DNA of 64,000 nt from Archaeoglobus sp. (GTDB lineage: Archaea; Halobacteriota; Archaeoglobi; Archaeoglobales; Archaeoglobaceae). Each line of letters opens with the position of its first letter. Position 1 is the stretch's first letter. The DNA lies in NCBI GenBank assembly GCA_017656505.1, contig JACDNU010000001.1, positions 1 through 64,000 on the forward strand, written 5' to 3'. Positions 34,830 to 45,131 of this stretch are shown piece by piece. The notes beneath the pieces are model-generated. The model searched no databases. It was not told the DNA's origin and was given only the letters and a program-made list of their open reading frames with translations. Both the position numbers and the translations under genes were made by a program.

Positions 34830-35092
34830 ACCATGCCACCTGCCTTGGCAATTTTATCATACATCTTCGAACTTGGGGTTGAGGGAGCGTAAGTTCCACC
34901 AGCAAATTTATGGCCACAACTCTTGCATTCCCAGATTCCGGTTCCTACCCTCTTCACACTCCTCTTCCCGCATTTCTTACAGACGTACTTCTGCCTCTGA
35001 ACACTCTCGATTTTTACTATACTCTTCCTCACTTTTACTCCATATCTTGCGCCGAACTTTCCGGCGGCCTTTACTTTTTTCGTTCTTGGCAT
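34826..35092 (-). CDS. rpl37ae: 50S ribosomal protein eL43 (L37Ae)
   Basis: 88 residues. C2C2 zinc ribbon YVCKKCGKRSVKRVGTGIWECKSCGHKFAGG with the family start FGARYGVKVRK and the end APSTPSSK. A structural protein of the large subunit. It overlaps rpoP by four bases and follows rrp42 by 69 bases of pyrimidine-rich repeats. Confidence 0.96.
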   Translation of the reverse strand: MPRTKKVKAAGKFGARYGVKVRKSIVKIESVQRQKYVCKKCGKRSVKRVGTGIWECKSCGHKFAGGTYAPSTPSSKMYDKIAKAGGMV

Positions 35093-35161
35093 CTGGATTC
35101 CCCCTTAGTTAACCATTCTTTTGTTTCGTCTTTTGTTTCGATACCATCTGGATACCTTCTT

Positions 35162-35941
35162 TCAGATATCCTTCAGAAGCTCTCTGACTTCCCTAGCCTT
35201 CTCCACACTGACATCGATGAGTTCATAAAATTTTTGTTCGCTGAGCAGATAGCTTCCACTCTTCTGCATAGCAACGATGTTATCATCCTTGTCTGAGGTT
35301 ATTGTGATCAGTCTTTGCCCGACGCTCATCTCATCTCTAGTTGGGTCTACCAAAAACTTGTCGCCAACAACCAATGAAGTTATGGCAACGGGCAGATTCC
35401 TAACTGGCAACGGAAAGTCATCTCCCAGCTCGAATCTCTCGGCCGGAACCGTTGTGTTAAGCAAGGCTGAAATCGCAGCTAAGGCTGAGGCATCCACCAA
35501 ATTCCCATCATCGTCGAGAGCGTGAATGTCGATAAAGATCATCCACACCTTCTCTCCTTCCTCAACGCAAAGCTTTGTTAAATCCACTGCCTCACTCTCC
35601 CTTATCCCCCTATCAACAACCCTCGCGAGCTCGATAGAGGTTTCATCTGGTGGCCCAGCTTCAAAGGTTGGTGAAGCCAGTGGGACGAGTTCCGCATTCG
35701 TTATTATAACCCCTCTGTCGGGAACATCCGGAAAAGGCTCCCCTGGCTGCATTTTTATTCCAACTAGAACCTGGGTGTCGCCCAGCTTAACCAAAGCCGA
35801 GCCTTCGGCTTTGGATATTATGTTCGTTTCAATCTCGATCGACCTTATCTCATCAAGCTTTCTTCCGTCTATCCTCTCTCCATCCCTAAGCTTTGAGAGG
35901 ACATAATCCTTTTTTATGTCCATCAGAATCTCTTCTCCCAT
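35162..35941 (-). CDS. rrp42: Exosome complex subunit Rrp42
   Basis: 259 residues, RNase PH fold: ERIDGRKLDEIR, EGSALVKLGDTQVLVGIKMQP, LVPLASPTFEAGPPDE and FIDIHALDDDGNLVDASALAA. Rrp42 is the non-catalytic ring partner of Rrp41, helping bind RNA in the phosphorolytic exosome. The N terminus MGEEILMDIKKDY matches other archaeal Rrp42 starts, supporting the ATG at 35941. Follows rrp41 at a 39-base gap of TTCCTCCT-like repeats. Confidence 0.96.
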   Translation of the reverse strand: MGEEILMDIKKDYVLSKLRDGERIDGRKLDEIRSIEIETNIISKAEGSALVKLGDTQVLVGIKMQPGEPFPDVPDRGVIITNAELVPLASPTFEAGPPDETSIELARVVDRGIRESEAVDLTKLCVEEGEKVWMIFIDIHALDDDGNLVDASALAAISALLNTTVPAERFELGDDFPLPVRNLPVAITSLVVGDKFLVDPTRDEMSVGQRLITITSDKDDNIVAMQKSGSYLLSEQKFYELIDVSVEKAREVRELLKDI

Positions 35942-35980
35942 GCTAACTCCTCCTCGCTAACTCTGCTTATTCCTCCTGGC

Positions 35981-36766
35981 TCATTCCTCCTCTATTTCGA
36001 TGGCCTCGTATTTCTTCATTATCGCCTCTCTCTGGAGGTTGTAGATCTTCATCGCTCCTTCTTTTGCCATTTCCAGAGCTTTCTTCATCTCCTCAACCGT
36101 CATTTTTCCATCCATTTGCACGAGGGCTATGGACTCTATTTTCCCATTCCGAATTACGAAAGCAAATGGAACGTCAGCCTCGCCGTAGTTGTCTTCCTCT
36201 TTCATTGGATCCAAAACAAGCACGCCATCAACCTTTGCTACAGCGACTGAAGTTATTAAACCCCTCATTGGAATTCCAGCATCGACCAAAGCTACGGTTG
36301 CTGCGTTAAGGCAGGCTGTCCTCGTTCCAGCATCGGCTTGCAAAACCTCAACGAAGATGTCGATTCCGGATCTCGGAAAAAGTTCTTTCATGATAACTGG
36401 CTCGTAAGCTTCTCTGCTAACCTTTGAAATCTCCACACTCCTCCTATCCGGGCCCGGCCTCTTTCTCTCTTCCACACTGAATGGTGCCATGTTGTAGCGG
36501 TATCTTATTACCGCTTTGCTCGGCTCCTGCAGATGCCTTGGATGTACCTCCCTCGGCCCGTAAACGGCTGCAACTACTTTATTCCTTCCCATCTCAAGAT
36601 AGCATGAACCATCTGCCCTCTTCAAAACTCCAGCCTCGATCTTTATTGGTCTCAGCTCATTAAAATCCCTTCCATCCAGCCTTTTTCCATCGATAATCAG
36701 CTGGATTTCATCCTTTCTTAACTTTTCCTCCTCAGGTTTGTCAACCTCAAATTCATCTCCTTTCAT
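35981..36766 (-). CDS. rrp41: Exosome complex subunit Rrp41 (catalytic RNase PH subunit)
   Basis: 261 residues. [49 protein letters not shown] and the active-site segment [14 protein letters not shown] with the acidic residues are intact. It carries out phosphate-dependent 3'-5' RNA degradation and reverse polyadenylation in the hexameric ring with Rrp42. The first 30 residues are a charged extension. Overlaps rrp4 by 14 bases. Confidence 0.96.
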   Translation of the reverse strand: MKGDEFEVDKPEEEKLRKDEIQLIIDGKRLDGRDFNELRPIKIEAGVLKRADGSCYLEMGRNKVVAAVYGPREVHPRHLQEPSKAVIRYRYNMAPFSVEERKRPGPDRRSVEISKVSREAYEPVIMKELFPRSGIDIFVEVLQADAGTRTACLNAATVALVDAGIPMRGLITSVAVAKVDGVLVLDPMKEEDNYGEADVPFAFVIRNGKIESIALVQMDGKMTVEEMKKALEMAKEGAMKIYNLQREAIMKKYEAIEIEEE

Positions 36767-37433
36767 TCTGTAATCCCTCTTTCCTCCTTTTTATGAACTC
36801 GGTTATCCTGTCAGTTAGGCCTTCCGTATGGGCCTCCTTCTCAATTTTGTAAATTGCCTCCTCTACAATATCAACCTTTCTTCTATCCCCACTAAGCCAG
36901 ATCAGCCCGTTCTGGCCGACTACAATCTGAACTCCCAATTCATTCTTTAAGAGTTTGATCATACTCCCTTTCTTGCCTATAACTCTCGGCACGCGGGTAG
37001 GATTTATAGCGACTATCCTCCCAAACCTTATCGGCCTGCAAACCTTGTCTTTCATTGTCAATGTAACCTTCATCTTCGGATCTATCGCGATTACCTTGGC
37101 TATTATCGCATCATCCATGTCTAGAATGTCGTTCATCTTCCTCCCCCTGACTTCAGGTTTCTCAGAAGTGGGAAGAAAAGCCTGATAGGGAGAGTTTATG
37201 TCAACATTCCAGCCGTTTGAGACAACCTCTCTAACGATGCCAATCACAACATCTCCTGGAGAAGGGATGTATCTGCCCTTTAGCGGGATAATCCTGACCA
37301 TATTGTCCGTTTTGTCCATCAAACCCATTATCTTCGCGTAAACCTTTCCGTTTTCAACGAAAGTTCCATATCCGGCTGTCCTTGGATTTGTGCTCACTAA
37401 ATCTCCTGGAAGAACAAGCTTTCTTGCGTTCAT
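36753..37433 (-). CDS. rrp4: Exosome RNA-binding cap subunit Rrp4
   Basis: 226 residues. N-terminal domain, an S1 domain ([26 protein letters not shown]), then a KH domain ([35 protein letters not shown]). It forms the trimeric cap on the Rrp41/Rrp42 ring and recruits RNA, especially poly(A). Overlaps the upstream sbds gene by four bases and the downstream rrp41 by 14. Confidence 0.96.
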   Translation of the reverse strand: MNARKLVLPGDLVSTNPRTAGYGTFVENGKVYAKIMGLMDKTDNMVRIIPLKGRYIPSPGDVVIGIVREVVSNGWNVDINSPYQAFLPTSEKPEVRGRKMNDILDMDDAIIAKVIAIDPKMKVTLTMKDKVCRPIRFGRIVAINPTRVPRVIGKKGSMIKLLKNELGVQIVVGQNGLIWLSGDRRKVDIVEEAIYKIEKEAHTEGLTDRITEFIKRRKEGLQNERR

Positions 37434-38137
37434 CCGTGAATCCTCCTTAAAACCTTTGTTAGAGCTTCTCCTTGAGTAAGCCTTCCCAGCATCTCAAGCA
37501 GATCCCCCTGCATTCCGGCCGGAATTCTGAGAACACAGATCCAGCTTCCGTCCTTCTGCCATTCCTCTTTGATTACGGTCCCAAATGAATATATTGCTCC
37601 CATTGCCTTTCCCGTGTAAGCAGGGGGGATTTTTACTGCTATTTCCACTTCTTCAATTCTTATCGGAATTATTGGCTTTAAAGCTTTGATTATGTCCTTA
37701 ACCTGAGCCTCAACAGTTTTGAATATGTCAACATGGATCTTCGCTTCCTCCATCGCCCTTTCAATCCTCGAAGGGGGGTGAGGAGTTCCGGTTCTCGGAT
37801 CAACGGTGTTTTTCCTTATAAATTCAACTATCTGCTTCTTCTTCTGCTCGAGCATCTCCCTTCTTTGCTCGGCGGTGATCTGAACATCGCCTTCGATAAT
37901 TATCGTTTTGATGATTTCTTCAATACTGTTCGTTCCGAAATACTTTGAAAGCTCCTCCATAGCAACTCTCTCTCCCTTTTTCGCATCCCTGAAGATCTCT
38001 TCACTCGCTATTAGATCTTCAAAGTTTACTTCCCTGCCTTCTTTAAGATCTCTTGCTAAATACGGATCGACCAAAACCTCAAAAGTCTCTCCACCCTTTT
38101 TTAGTCTTGCAATCACAGCTTTCTCTAGGGATACCAT
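37430..38137 (-). CDS. sbds: Ribosome maturation protein SBDS
   Basis: 235 residues, three domains: FYSH-type N terminus ([18 protein letters not shown]), a helical middle part with [19 protein letters not shown], and a ferredoxin-like C-terminal domain ([19 protein letters not shown]). The eukaryotic orthologue promotes eIF6 release from 60S; in archaea it is universally linked to the exosome genes. Four-base overlap with rrp4; 27 bases after psmA. Confidence 0.96.
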   Translation of the reverse strand: MVSLEKAVIARLKKGGETFEVLVDPYLARDLKEGREVNFEDLIASEEIFRDAKKGERVAMEELSKYFGTNSIEEIIKTIIIEGDVQITAEQRREMLEQKKKQIVEFIRKNTVDPRTGTPHPPSRIERAMEEAKIHVDIFKTVEAQVKDIIKALKPIIPIRIEEVEIAVKIPPAYTGKAMGAIYSFGTVIKEEWQKDGSWICVLRIPAGMQGDLLEMLGRLTQGEALTKVLRRIHG

Positions 38138-38164
38138 TCTATCCCTTTACTCCTTTAAACCCAA

Positions 38165-38908
38165 TCACCCTTTGGAGAGTTCTTGCCTGAGGACTTCGTT
38201 TGCCTTCTCAACGTAGGGTTCGAGCTCTTTCTCTGTAAACTGCTTGAATTTCTTGTCTTTAACTTCCACTATCCCCATATCGATAGCATTAGCCTTAACT
38301 TCCGACTCAATTGCCTTTCCCATAGCTATCAAGCCCTTCACGATAGCATCCTCAAGACTCATGTCCTCGGAATACTCCTTCTCGAAATACTCCATAACTG
38401 CATTTCTTCCCGCTCCAATTGCCGTTGCTTTGTACTCGAGCAAAGCACCACTCGGATCGGTTTCGTAAAGTTTTGCATCATCGTCAACGCCTGCAATCAG
38501 CAACGAAACTCCGAACGGTCTGACCCCTCCAAACTGGGTAAATTGCTGCTTGAAATCGCAAATCTTTTTCGCCAGATCTTTAACGCTAATCGGCTCATCA
38601 TAGGTTAGCCTGCTTATCTGAGCTTCAATTCTCGCCCTATCAACCAGAACCCTAGCATCTGCTACCAAACCAGAAGTTGCAATGCATATGTGCTCATCGA
38701 TCTTGTAAACCTTCTCAATCGTATCAGCTTCAAGCAGCTTGCTCGCAACTCTTCTGTCTGCTAAAATAACCACACCCTCTTTAGTTTTTATTCCTATGGC
38801 CGTTGCACCTCTTTTCACAGCCTCTCGTGCATATTCAACCTGAAAGAGCCTTCCATCTGGGCTGAAAACCGTAATTGCTCTATCATAACCCATCTGTGGT
38901 ATTTGCAT
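38165..38908 (-). CDS. psmA: Proteasome subunit alpha
   Basis: 247 residues. [28 protein letters not shown] is the conserved alpha-subunit N terminus with the YDR gate motif, and [14 protein letters not shown] follows. It forms the outer rings of the 20S core. It overlaps the 3' end of the Pop5 gene by 26 bases. The N terminus [11 protein letters not shown] agrees with archaeal homologues, fixing the start. Confidence 0.97.
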   Translation of the reverse strand: MQIPQMGYDRAITVFSPDGRLFQVEYAREAVKRGATAIGIKTKEGVVILADRRVASKLLEADTIEKVYKIDEHICIATSGLVADARVLVDRARIEAQISRLTYDEPISVKDLAKKICDFKQQFTQFGGVRPFGVSLLIAGVDDDAKLYETDPSGALLEYKATAIGAGRNAVMEYFEKEYSEDMSLEDAIVKGLIAMGKAIESEVKANAIDMGIVEVKDKKFKQFTEKELEPYVEKANEVLRQELSKG

Positions 38909-39248
38909 CCTTAAACACCTCCATATATTTTGTTTTGCATTTTCTTATCGTTCCGCTCACTCCAAGGATGAGGGGTAAGACCCTTTCCCCTTGGATTTCA
39001 TTTATTAGGGTTAGCGCGATTTTTACTTTCTCCAAAGCTTCGTTATAGCACCTCACTATTCCGTATTCTCCATCGAAGTATTCAATCCATATTCCAGCGT
39101 GAGAGCTTCCTACCTCACCAAACAGCGATAACATGCTGTCCATTAGCTTAAGAGCGATTTCCTTCCGCTCCACTGGATTGCTAAGTCCAATAAGCCTAAA
39201 TGCAATATATCTTTTTCTGTGCCTCAGAGAAGGTGGAAGTCTCTTCAA
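38883..39248 (-). CDS. rnp2: Ribonuclease P protein component 2 (Pop5)
   Basis: 121 residues with [16 protein letters not shown] at the N terminus and [26 protein letters not shown] in the core, both typical of archaeal Pop5. It forms a dimer of heterodimers with Rpp30 and stimulates RNase P RNA cleavage of pre-tRNA. In many archaea rpp30 precedes it, but here a divergent deaminase gene does, so this is the first gene of the superoperon. Confidence 0.92.
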   Translation of the reverse strand: MKRLPPSLRHRKRYIAFRLIGLSNPVERKEIALKLMDSMLSLFGEVGSSHAGIWIEYFDGEYGIVRCYNEALEKVKIALTLINEIQGERVLPLILGVSGTIRKCKTKYMEVFKDANTTDGL

Positions 39249-39348
39249 TCTATCCCTCTTTCGAAAGTTAATGGAGAGATATTAAAATCTGCTGAAAGTA
39301 AACTCCGAAATTCAAAACCCTTTTATCGGCTAACATTTAAAAAAGACC

Positions 39349-40611
39349 ATGCACGATCTCGCAATAAAGAATGGCCTATGCTACATAGAGGGAGAATTTG
39401 TTCATGCTAACATCGGAATCGATGGGAATAGAATAACCTATGTGGGGAAAGAAGAAATCAAAGGGGAGCTAAGTGTTAATGCTAAAGAGAGACTCGTTCT
39501 TCCCGGTCTTTTTAACGCTCACACCCATCTTGCAATGACCCTCTTTAGAGGTTTCGCCGAAGACATGCCCCTCATGGATTGGCTTAAAACGAAGATATGG
39601 AGAGCAGAAAGAAAGCTAACTGCGAAAGACGTCTACTGGGGCTCGATGCTTGGGATTGTTGAAATGCTCAAAACGGGCACGACATGTTTCTCTGATCTCT
39701 ATATCCACATGGACGAGGTTGCGAAGGCTTGTATTGAGTCTGGAATTAGAGCAGTTCTCTGCTATGGAATGGCAGATCGCGGAGATCCAGAGAGGGCAAA
39801 AGAAGAACTAGAAATCGGTGAAGAGTTTATAAGAAAGTGGAATGGAGGGAGAATCAAAGCAATTTTCGGGCCGCACGCCCCTTACACATGCTCCCTGGAA
39901 TTCTTAAAGGAAGTTAAGGAAAAGGCTGATCAGCTCGGAGTGGGCATCCACATTCACGTTTCCGAAACGAGAGAAGAGGTAAAGGAATTTCTGCAAAAGT
40001 ATCGCTCAAGACCAATCGAGAAGCTAGAGGAGATCGGATTTTTATCGCCTAAAACGGTTATTGCCCATGCCATTTGGGTTGATGAAAAGGAAATGGAGAT
40101 CCTTGCTAAAAGGAAAGTTAGCGTTGCTCACAATCCAGTTAGCAATCTAAAGCTCGCTTCCGGAATAGCCAGAATTGTCGAAATGATGAAATTTGGAATA
40201 AATATCTGCCTAGGCACCGATGGAGCTGCTTCGAACAACACCTACAATCTTTTTGAAGAGATCAAGCTTACCTCTCTTTTGCAGAAGGTTCATACTGGAA
40301 GAGCCGACGCTTTGCATGCTAGAGATGTCATTGAGATGGCAACCGCAAACGGATACAAGGCTTATCAAATAGACGGCGGTAAAATTGAAAAAGGCAAGCT
40401 TGCAGACCTTATTTTGCTTAGAAAAAGCTTCAACTACATTCCCCTTTACAACCCACTTTACAGCATAGTCTATTCATCCTTTGGCTGCGAGGTGAGCCAT
40501 ACGATAGTGGACGGAAGGTTACTGGTTGAGGACGGTCAGCCTTTAACTCTCAACGAGGAGAAAATAATAGAAAGGGCCGAAAAAATTAAGGAGAAGTTCC
40601 TAGATTTGTAG
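39349..40611 (+). CDS. Amidohydrolase: S-adenosylhomocysteine / methylthioadenosine / 5'-deoxyadenosine deaminase family
   Basis: 420 residues. Metal-binding HTHLAMTLFRGFAEDMPLMDWL (HxH), HIHVSETREEV, AHAIWVDEKE and GTDGAASNNTYNLFEEI are the ATZ/TRZ-type deaminase signatures of the MtaD/SAHD family. The enzyme deaminates 5'-modified adenosines, which recycles SAM by-products in archaea that lack SAH hydrolase. Deamination of aminofutalosine for menaquinone synthesis is an alternative, because the organism should make menaquinone. Monocistronic, divergent from Pop5. Confidence 0.87.
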   Translation: MHDLAIKNGLCYIEGEFVHANIGIDGNRITYVGKEEIKGELSVNAKERLVLPGLFNAHTHLAMTLFRGFAEDMPLMDWLKTKIWRAERKLTAKDVYWGSMLGIVEMLKTGTTCFSDLYIHMDEVAKACIESGIRAVLCYGMADRGDPERAKEELEIGEEFIRKWNGGRIKAIFGPHAPYTCSLEFLKEVKEKADQLGVGIHIHVSETREEVKEFLQKYRSRPIEKLEEIGFLSPKTVIAHAIWVDEKEMEILAKRKVSVAHNPVSNLKLASGIARIVEMMKFGINICLGTDGAASNNTYNLFEEIKLTSLLQKVHTGRADALHARDVIEMATANGYKAYQIDGGKIEKGKLADLILLRKSFNYIPLYNPLYSIVYSSFGCEVSHTIVDGRLLVEDGQPLTLNEEKIIERAEKIKEKFLDL

Positions 40612-40696
40612 TTTTTGGAAGCTTTGGGGGTCTTGGATTAGATTCTTGGATTAACAAGTCCTCCACAAAAGTTTACCGTTAGATTTACCAAAAGTG

Positions 40697-41047
40697 CTAA
40701 AGCTGCCACTCTGCATCTTCAATGAATTCAACTACCCTCTTCACCATCTCCGCATCCAACTCAGGTAGATCCTCAGGGAGATCCTTAACATCCCTAAAGA
40801 GGTCGAGAATCTTTTTCCTCTGCTTAGGAAGCTGGGAGATCACGTACAACTTGAGCAATTGCAAGTTCTTTCTCGCATCCTCTTCAGGAATTTCTCCAGC
40901 TTTAAACTTCTCGTAAACTTTCTTTACATCACCTATGAACATGGCCTCAATGCTGGCTTCGTCGGTAAGCTCCTTAAAAAGCCCCTCGTCTCCCCCCTTT
41001 TCAAGGAGCATCCTGATTTTATCGAGGTATGTATTGATGTATTCCAT
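40697..41047 (-). CDS. Acidic helical protein of unknown function
   Basis: 116 residues, rich in Glu, Asp, Lys and Leu, predicted all-helical, no Cys or motif recognised. LPEDLPELDAEMVKRVVEFIEDAEWQL ends the protein. It has an ATG start and a well-formed reading frame, and lies alone between the deaminase and the DUF58 operon. May be a partner protein; nothing further can be said. Confidence 0.6.
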   Translation of the reverse strand: MEYINTYLDKIRMLLEKGGDEGLFKELTDEASIEAMFIGDVKKVYEKFKAGEIPEEDARKNLQLLKLYVISQLPKQRKKILDLFRDVKDLPEDLPELDAEMVKRVVEFIEDAEWQL

Positions 41048-41128
41048 ACACTAGCTTCAACCTAAATATTAAAAGTTTTGTTGATTTTAGGTTTCGCCTG
41101 AGTTTAATTTTGTCTAAGTTAACTAAAT

Positions 41129-41812
41129 TTATCGGGAGAGAAGGAACGCTGCTGCTATAAACAATCCCGCACCAATTATCCCAATAAGAATCAGGGGTGC
41201 TTGGACTGGAAGGCTAAAGGTGAAAACAAAGGGATAAAGCAGAAATATCAGATAAGTGGAAACGAACGCAAAGCCCCACTGAAAAACCACAAGATTTTTC
41301 GAACTCATTCCCCTCGCTTCCATTTCCCTCCCCTTTTCTGCAGATATCCATACAAGCTGAGATAGCACGAAAAGCCAAACTATGTTGAGTAATACGCCAA
41401 GAACGCTTACGTGCTTGGCTGAGGAGAAAACGGAGTTGAGATAGGATGCAAGATCCGGATACTTCAGGTAAAGGGCATCGAGGCTTGCGTAAAACAGCTC
41501 ACTTCTAGACAGAAGATTTCCTGTGCTAAGGAGTATCAGAAAGTAAAAAAAGGCGAAAGAGAAGGGATTCTTCCTGAGAATAAGCAAAATTATTGGAATC
41601 GATAGGATGACCGGATACAGAAGATGGATTGCAAAATACTTCGAAAGTATGACTATTGCTGGGGATTTAAAGAAAGCTAGCAAGGAGAAGTGTCCAGCTA
41701 TTTCGGCGAGAAGGAGATTTATAATTGGTGCAAGAACTAGATAGCTTCCCCTCACTTTTGTTTTTACTTTTGCTCCCGCTTCCTTTCTGCCAAATCCAAG
41801 TTTGAATCTCAT
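41129..41812 (-). CDS. Membrane protein of the transglutaminase/MoxR/DUF58 operon
   Basis: 227 residues with five or six transmembrane helices and basic loops. The N terminus (FKLGFGRKEAGAKVKTKVRGSY) is cytoplasmic and basic. No family recognised. The ATG overlaps the end of the DUF58 gene by four bases, so it is the last gene of the five-gene operon and probably a membrane component of the same system. Confidence 0.65.
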   Translation of the reverse strand: MRFKLGFGRKEAGAKVKTKVRGSYLVLAPIINLLLAEIAGHFSLLAFFKSPAIVILSKYFAIHLLYPVILSIPIILLILRKNPFSFAFFYFLILLSTGNLLSRSELFYASLDALYLKYPDLASYLNSVFSSAKHVSVLGVLLNIVWLFVLSQLVWISAEKGREMEARGMSSKNLVVFQWGFAFVSTYLIFLLYPFVFTFSLPVQAPLILIGIIGAGLFIAAAFLLSR

Positions 41813-43065
41813 GCGTAGAGGACCTCCTTCAAAAGAATCTGAGACAGCGGCTTCTCCATTTCCCAGAGCGTTAATTTAACTCCAGCAGATCTAATCCTTG
41901 CCTCCATTGAAGTCCTTAGCATTCCAACCGCTTTCTCCGAAAAGCCGTCTCCTCCGCTTACCGCCAGAGCAATTACTTCAACCGGAGCTCTTCTCCCCCT
42001 TTTTGATACTTTCGATGCTTTTAAAACCGCTTTTATAGGCTTAGAGTACTCAATTCGGGTTATGAAGTATATTAAAGGTTTGTAGGTGACCAAAAGGGTT
42101 TTCGAGTTCTCAAACGCTTCCTCCATTGACTCATAGGCCTCTGAGGGTTCAACCTTTATCAGTTCATCCACTATCCTTCTGAACTGTCTCCTCCCCGTGT
42201 CAGGATAGAGGTATCTTCGGTGTCCAACGATGTACAATCCAACCCTGTATCCGCGCTGGGTGAAGTAGTAAGACAAAGCATTAGTTGCCTCCACTGCAGC
42301 CTCAAAATAGTTCCTTATCAGCTCTCCGTGTCTCATGTATGGGTTTGCATCCAAAAAAATCCAGACTGACTTTTTACCCTCAACCTCGTACTGGTTCACC
42401 ATCACCTCATTCTTCCTAGCACTTGCCTTCCAGTTGATGAACTTAACAGGATCCCCCGAAATGTACTCTCTTATCTCCCTAAAATCGGTTCCTGGTACGC
42501 CTATCTTGGATACATCAACATCAGGAGTTGGAGATCTCGCAATTCCCCTGTGTACACCTATCCTAATAAGCTTGGGAACCTTCTGCTTAACCTCAATCTC
42601 CAAAGGCACCTCCAGCTCTCTCACGAAAAGTTTTCCAGTAAGGAAAGGATTTTCGACCTGAACAACCACTTTGTCAAGCAAATACTTCCCCCTTTTTGTG
42701 GGAATGGCTTGATAATCTATTTTCAGGTTTGCAGACCCTATTACAAATCTAGCCACAGCATTGCTTCCTTCAGAAAGTTCAAAGTGTTCCGGAATTTTGT
42801 GCATAACTTTAACAACCCCGAAACCCTTAGCTGTCATTGAAATCGAGACTTTAAACCCATCTCCCACGTATGTTCCGCCTTCGAGCTGATGAGTAAGGAC
42901 TTTAACTCTCACAGGAAAAGTAGGGGCTAGAAGGAACAGAATAGGAAATACCGAGAGGGCTACCAGTTCATATGATGTGAGAAGGATGCCTAACACCAAC
43001 AAGAACATCGAGGTCTTTACGAGAACATATGTTCCTTTTCTGATTTTCATGGCTTTTAAATTCAA
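41809..43065 (-). CDS. DUF58 domain protein
   Basis: 418 residues. Two N-terminal helices, an extracytoplasmic or cytoplasmic beta domain, then the DUF58 core DFREIREYISGDPVKFINWKASARKNEVMVNQYEVEG followed by a vWA-like fold beginning VWIFLDANPYM. DUF58 proteins go with MoxR AAA ATPases in nearly all prokaryotes; the pair is thought to act as a chaperone or metal-insertion system for secreted or membrane complexes. It follows the MoxR gene after 34 bases that include AATCTAATT-like repeats. Confidence 0.87.
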   Translation of the reverse strand: MNLKAMKIRKGTYVLVKTSMFLLVLGILLTSYELVALSVFPILFLLAPTFPVRVKVLTHQLEGGTYVGDGFKVSISMTAKGFGVVKVMHKIPEHFELSEGSNAVARFVIGSANLKIDYQAIPTKRGKYLLDKVVVQVENPFLTGKLFVRELEVPLEIEVKQKVPKLIRIGVHRGIARSPTPDVDVSKIGVPGTDFREIREYISGDPVKFINWKASARKNEVMVNQYEVEGKKSVWIFLDANPYMRHGELIRNYFEAAVEATNALSYYFTQRGYRVGLYIVGHRRYLYPDTGRRQFRRIVDELIKVEPSEAYESMEEAFENSKTLLVTYKPLIYFITRIEYSKPIKAVLKASKVSKRGRRAPVEVIALAVSGGDGFSEKAVGMLRTSMEARIRSAGVKLTLWEMEKPLSQILLKEVLYA

Positions 43066-43099
43066 AGATTTAAATCTAATTCAGTCTAATTTAATCTAT

Positions 43100-44080
43100 C
43101 TAAGGTCTAGCCTCCTCCTTCTTCGGCACCTCTACGCTTTTCAAAACATCTTCAATGATGCTTTCCGGTTTCACGCCCTCGATTAGATACTCCACGTTCA
43201 GAATGATTCTGTGCGAAAGTGTCTCGAAAGCGACTCTCTTCACATCATCAGGAATTACGAAATCTCTGCCATCGATTGCAGCTAATGCCCTCGATATTTT
43301 CAGCAAAGCAAGCCCACCCCTTGGACTTGAGCCTATTTCAACGAGTTCGTGCTCTCTGGTAGCCCTTACTAGCTCGGTGATATACCTCAGAATGCTTTCG
43401 TCAACGTAAATATTCTCGACGATCTCCTGCATTCTTCTGAACTCTTCCAAGCTAACAACCGGCTGGATGTGGGATGTGGGATCATCAACCTTCCAGTCAA
43501 TCCTCCTCCTAAGAATTTCCATTTCCGCCTCAACATCCTCCGGATAGCCGGGAGACATCTTTATTAGAAACCTGTCCATCTGCGCTTCTGGCAAGGGATA
43601 GGTTCCTTCCTGCTCTATAGGGTTCTGAGTTGCGATTACGTAAAAAGGTGGGTCGAGCGGATAAGTCTCGCCTTCAATAGTTACCTGTTTTTCTTCCATG
43701 GCTTCAAGCAAAGCCGCCTGAGTTTTAGGGGGACTTCGATTTATCTCGTCTGCCAGCAAAACGTTCGTGAATATCGGCCCCCTAACAAGAACGAACTCTC
43801 CCGTGCTCTGTCTCCACACCTTCGTTCCAGTTATATCAGCTGGAAGTAAATCTGGCGTGAACTGGATTCTGCTGTAGTATGATCCTATAACCCTGGCGAA
43901 AACCTTCGCGAGCAAAGTCTTTCCTAGCCCGGGATAATCTTCAAACAGGACGTTTCCATTCGTCAGGCAGGCCGCGAGCATCTTTTCCACTATGTCAGAA
44001 CTTCCGACGTAAACGCTGCATACCGTGTCAATTATATCCCAACTCTTTCTACTAAATCCTCTAAGATCCAATTCTAACAC
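43100..44080 (-). CDS. MoxR-family AAA+ ATPase
   Basis: 326 residues. Walker A LFEDYPGLGKTLLAKVF, Walker B LLADEINRSPPKTQAALLEAMEE, sensor-1 YVIATQNPIEQEGTYPLPEAQMDRF. MoxR ATPases remodel vWA-domain partners; the adjacent DUF58 gene would be that partner. Overlaps the upstream membrane gene by 20 bases. Confidence 0.93.
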   Translation of the reverse strand: MLELDLRGFSRKSWDIIDTVCSVYVGSSDIVEKMLAACLTNGNVLFEDYPGLGKTLLAKVFARVIGSYYSRIQFTPDLLPADITGTKVWRQSTGEFVLVRGPIFTNVLLADEINRSPPKTQAALLEAMEEKQVTIEGETYPLDPPFYVIATQNPIEQEGTYPLPEAQMDRFLIKMSPGYPEDVEAEMEILRRRIDWKVDDPTSHIQPVVSLEEFRRMQEIVENIYVDESILRYITELVRATREHELVEIGSSPRGGLALLKISRALAAIDGRDFVIPDDVKRVAFETLSHRIILNVEYLIEGVKPESIIEDVLKSVEVPKKEEARP

Positions 44081-45131
44081 CCTCCTTACTCATTTTTTCT
44101 TCAATCATTTCCAAAATTTTATTCCTCTTCTTTTTATTTTTATTCTCAATCATACTTTTCTCCCATCCAAAAGCAAATTTTGGTACCTTCTCATCCTCAT
44201 ATGAGATAAGAGGAGATATTAGCGCGGCTATTCTATCCTCACTCCATCCTGCGTCAACCAAAATCCTCGAAATGGAGGCGATTAGTGGGGACTTGACTCC
44301 CTCTTTCAAGAATAGCTCTCTTGCACTATCCAACCTCTCGATCATCTCGTCCTTTTTGTAAGACAATCTCTGTCTGTGAACCTCAACCGCCTCGACCTCC
44401 TCTACAGAAAGGGACTTTCTAAAGTCATTTGAAAATTTAAGCAAAAATATTCCAACCAACACCCATTCCATGAAATTAACAAGCCCGCTTCGCTCGATTA
44501 TCCTGGGGCGGATTGCGATGTAATATACGATCGCAAGAACCAAAAATGATAGAAGAAAAGCTCTGGAATTTCTGAGCCATCTGGCAGCTCCACTTTCAGA
44601 GATGTTTGCAAGCGAGGTTCCAGCCAAAATCAAAAGAAAGATTAGAAAGCCCAAACCTATTTTCTGCGTCCTTTCTGGATCGAGGGGGAGATTTGAGATA
44701 ATCAAGTAGCCAAAAACGCCCATCACTATCAGCCCAGCAGCTGAGATAGCAGGCTGGACAAATCTGTGAACCTTGAATGGAATCTCTACTCTCGCAACTG
44801 CGAATCCTAAAAAGAATAGTAGAAAGTACTTGTCCATTGAATAAACGAAAGGATAGACTAAGGCAAAGGTAGCAAACCTGGATATAGAGTAGGCTATAAC
44901 CTTCAGAATAAGATAGAGCGCAACAGACAAAGCAAAAGGCTTCAGAGGAATCGTGTACTTGTGGAGGTTGAAAAGAATATAAGCGAGAAGGAAAGAATAG
45001 ATCGCTATCAGCATATCTGGCTGGATGACTATAAGCACCCTTCCTGCTATTGAACTCTGGAAACTCGTGAAGACATAAAGAATTCCGAAAAAGAAGGTCA
45101 GAGCAACTATTTTTGTCACTTCACCCCTCAA
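44061..45131 (-). CDS. Membrane protein with cytoplasmic C-terminal domain (MoxR operon)
   Basis: 356 residues. The N-terminal 230 residues contain seven or eight hydrophobic helices; the C-terminal 130 residues are soluble, charged and end in a Lys/Glu-rich stretch (ENKNKKKRNKILEMIEEKMSKEG). It overlaps the transglutaminase gene upstream by 11 bases and moxR downstream by 20. The C-terminal part includes LVDAGWSEDRIAALISPLISYE, resembling a small helical protein-interaction domain. Function unknown. Confidence 0.65.
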   Translation of the reverse strand: MRGEVTKIVALTFFFGILYVFTSFQSSIAGRVLIVIQPDMLIAIYSFLLAYILFNLHKYTIPLKPFALSVALYLILKVIAYSISRFATFALVYPFVYSMDKYFLLFFLGFAVARVEIPFKVHRFVQPAISAAGLIVMGVFGYLIISNLPLDPERTQKIGLGFLIFLLILAGTSLANISESGAARWLRNSRAFLLSFLVLAIVYYIAIRPRIIERSGLVNFMEWVLVGIFLLKFSNDFRKSLSVEEVEAVEVHRQRLSYKKDEMIERLDSARELFLKEGVKSPLIASISRILVDAGWSEDRIAALISPLISYEDEKVPKFAFGWEKSMIENKNKKKRNKILEMIEEKMSKEGVRIGS

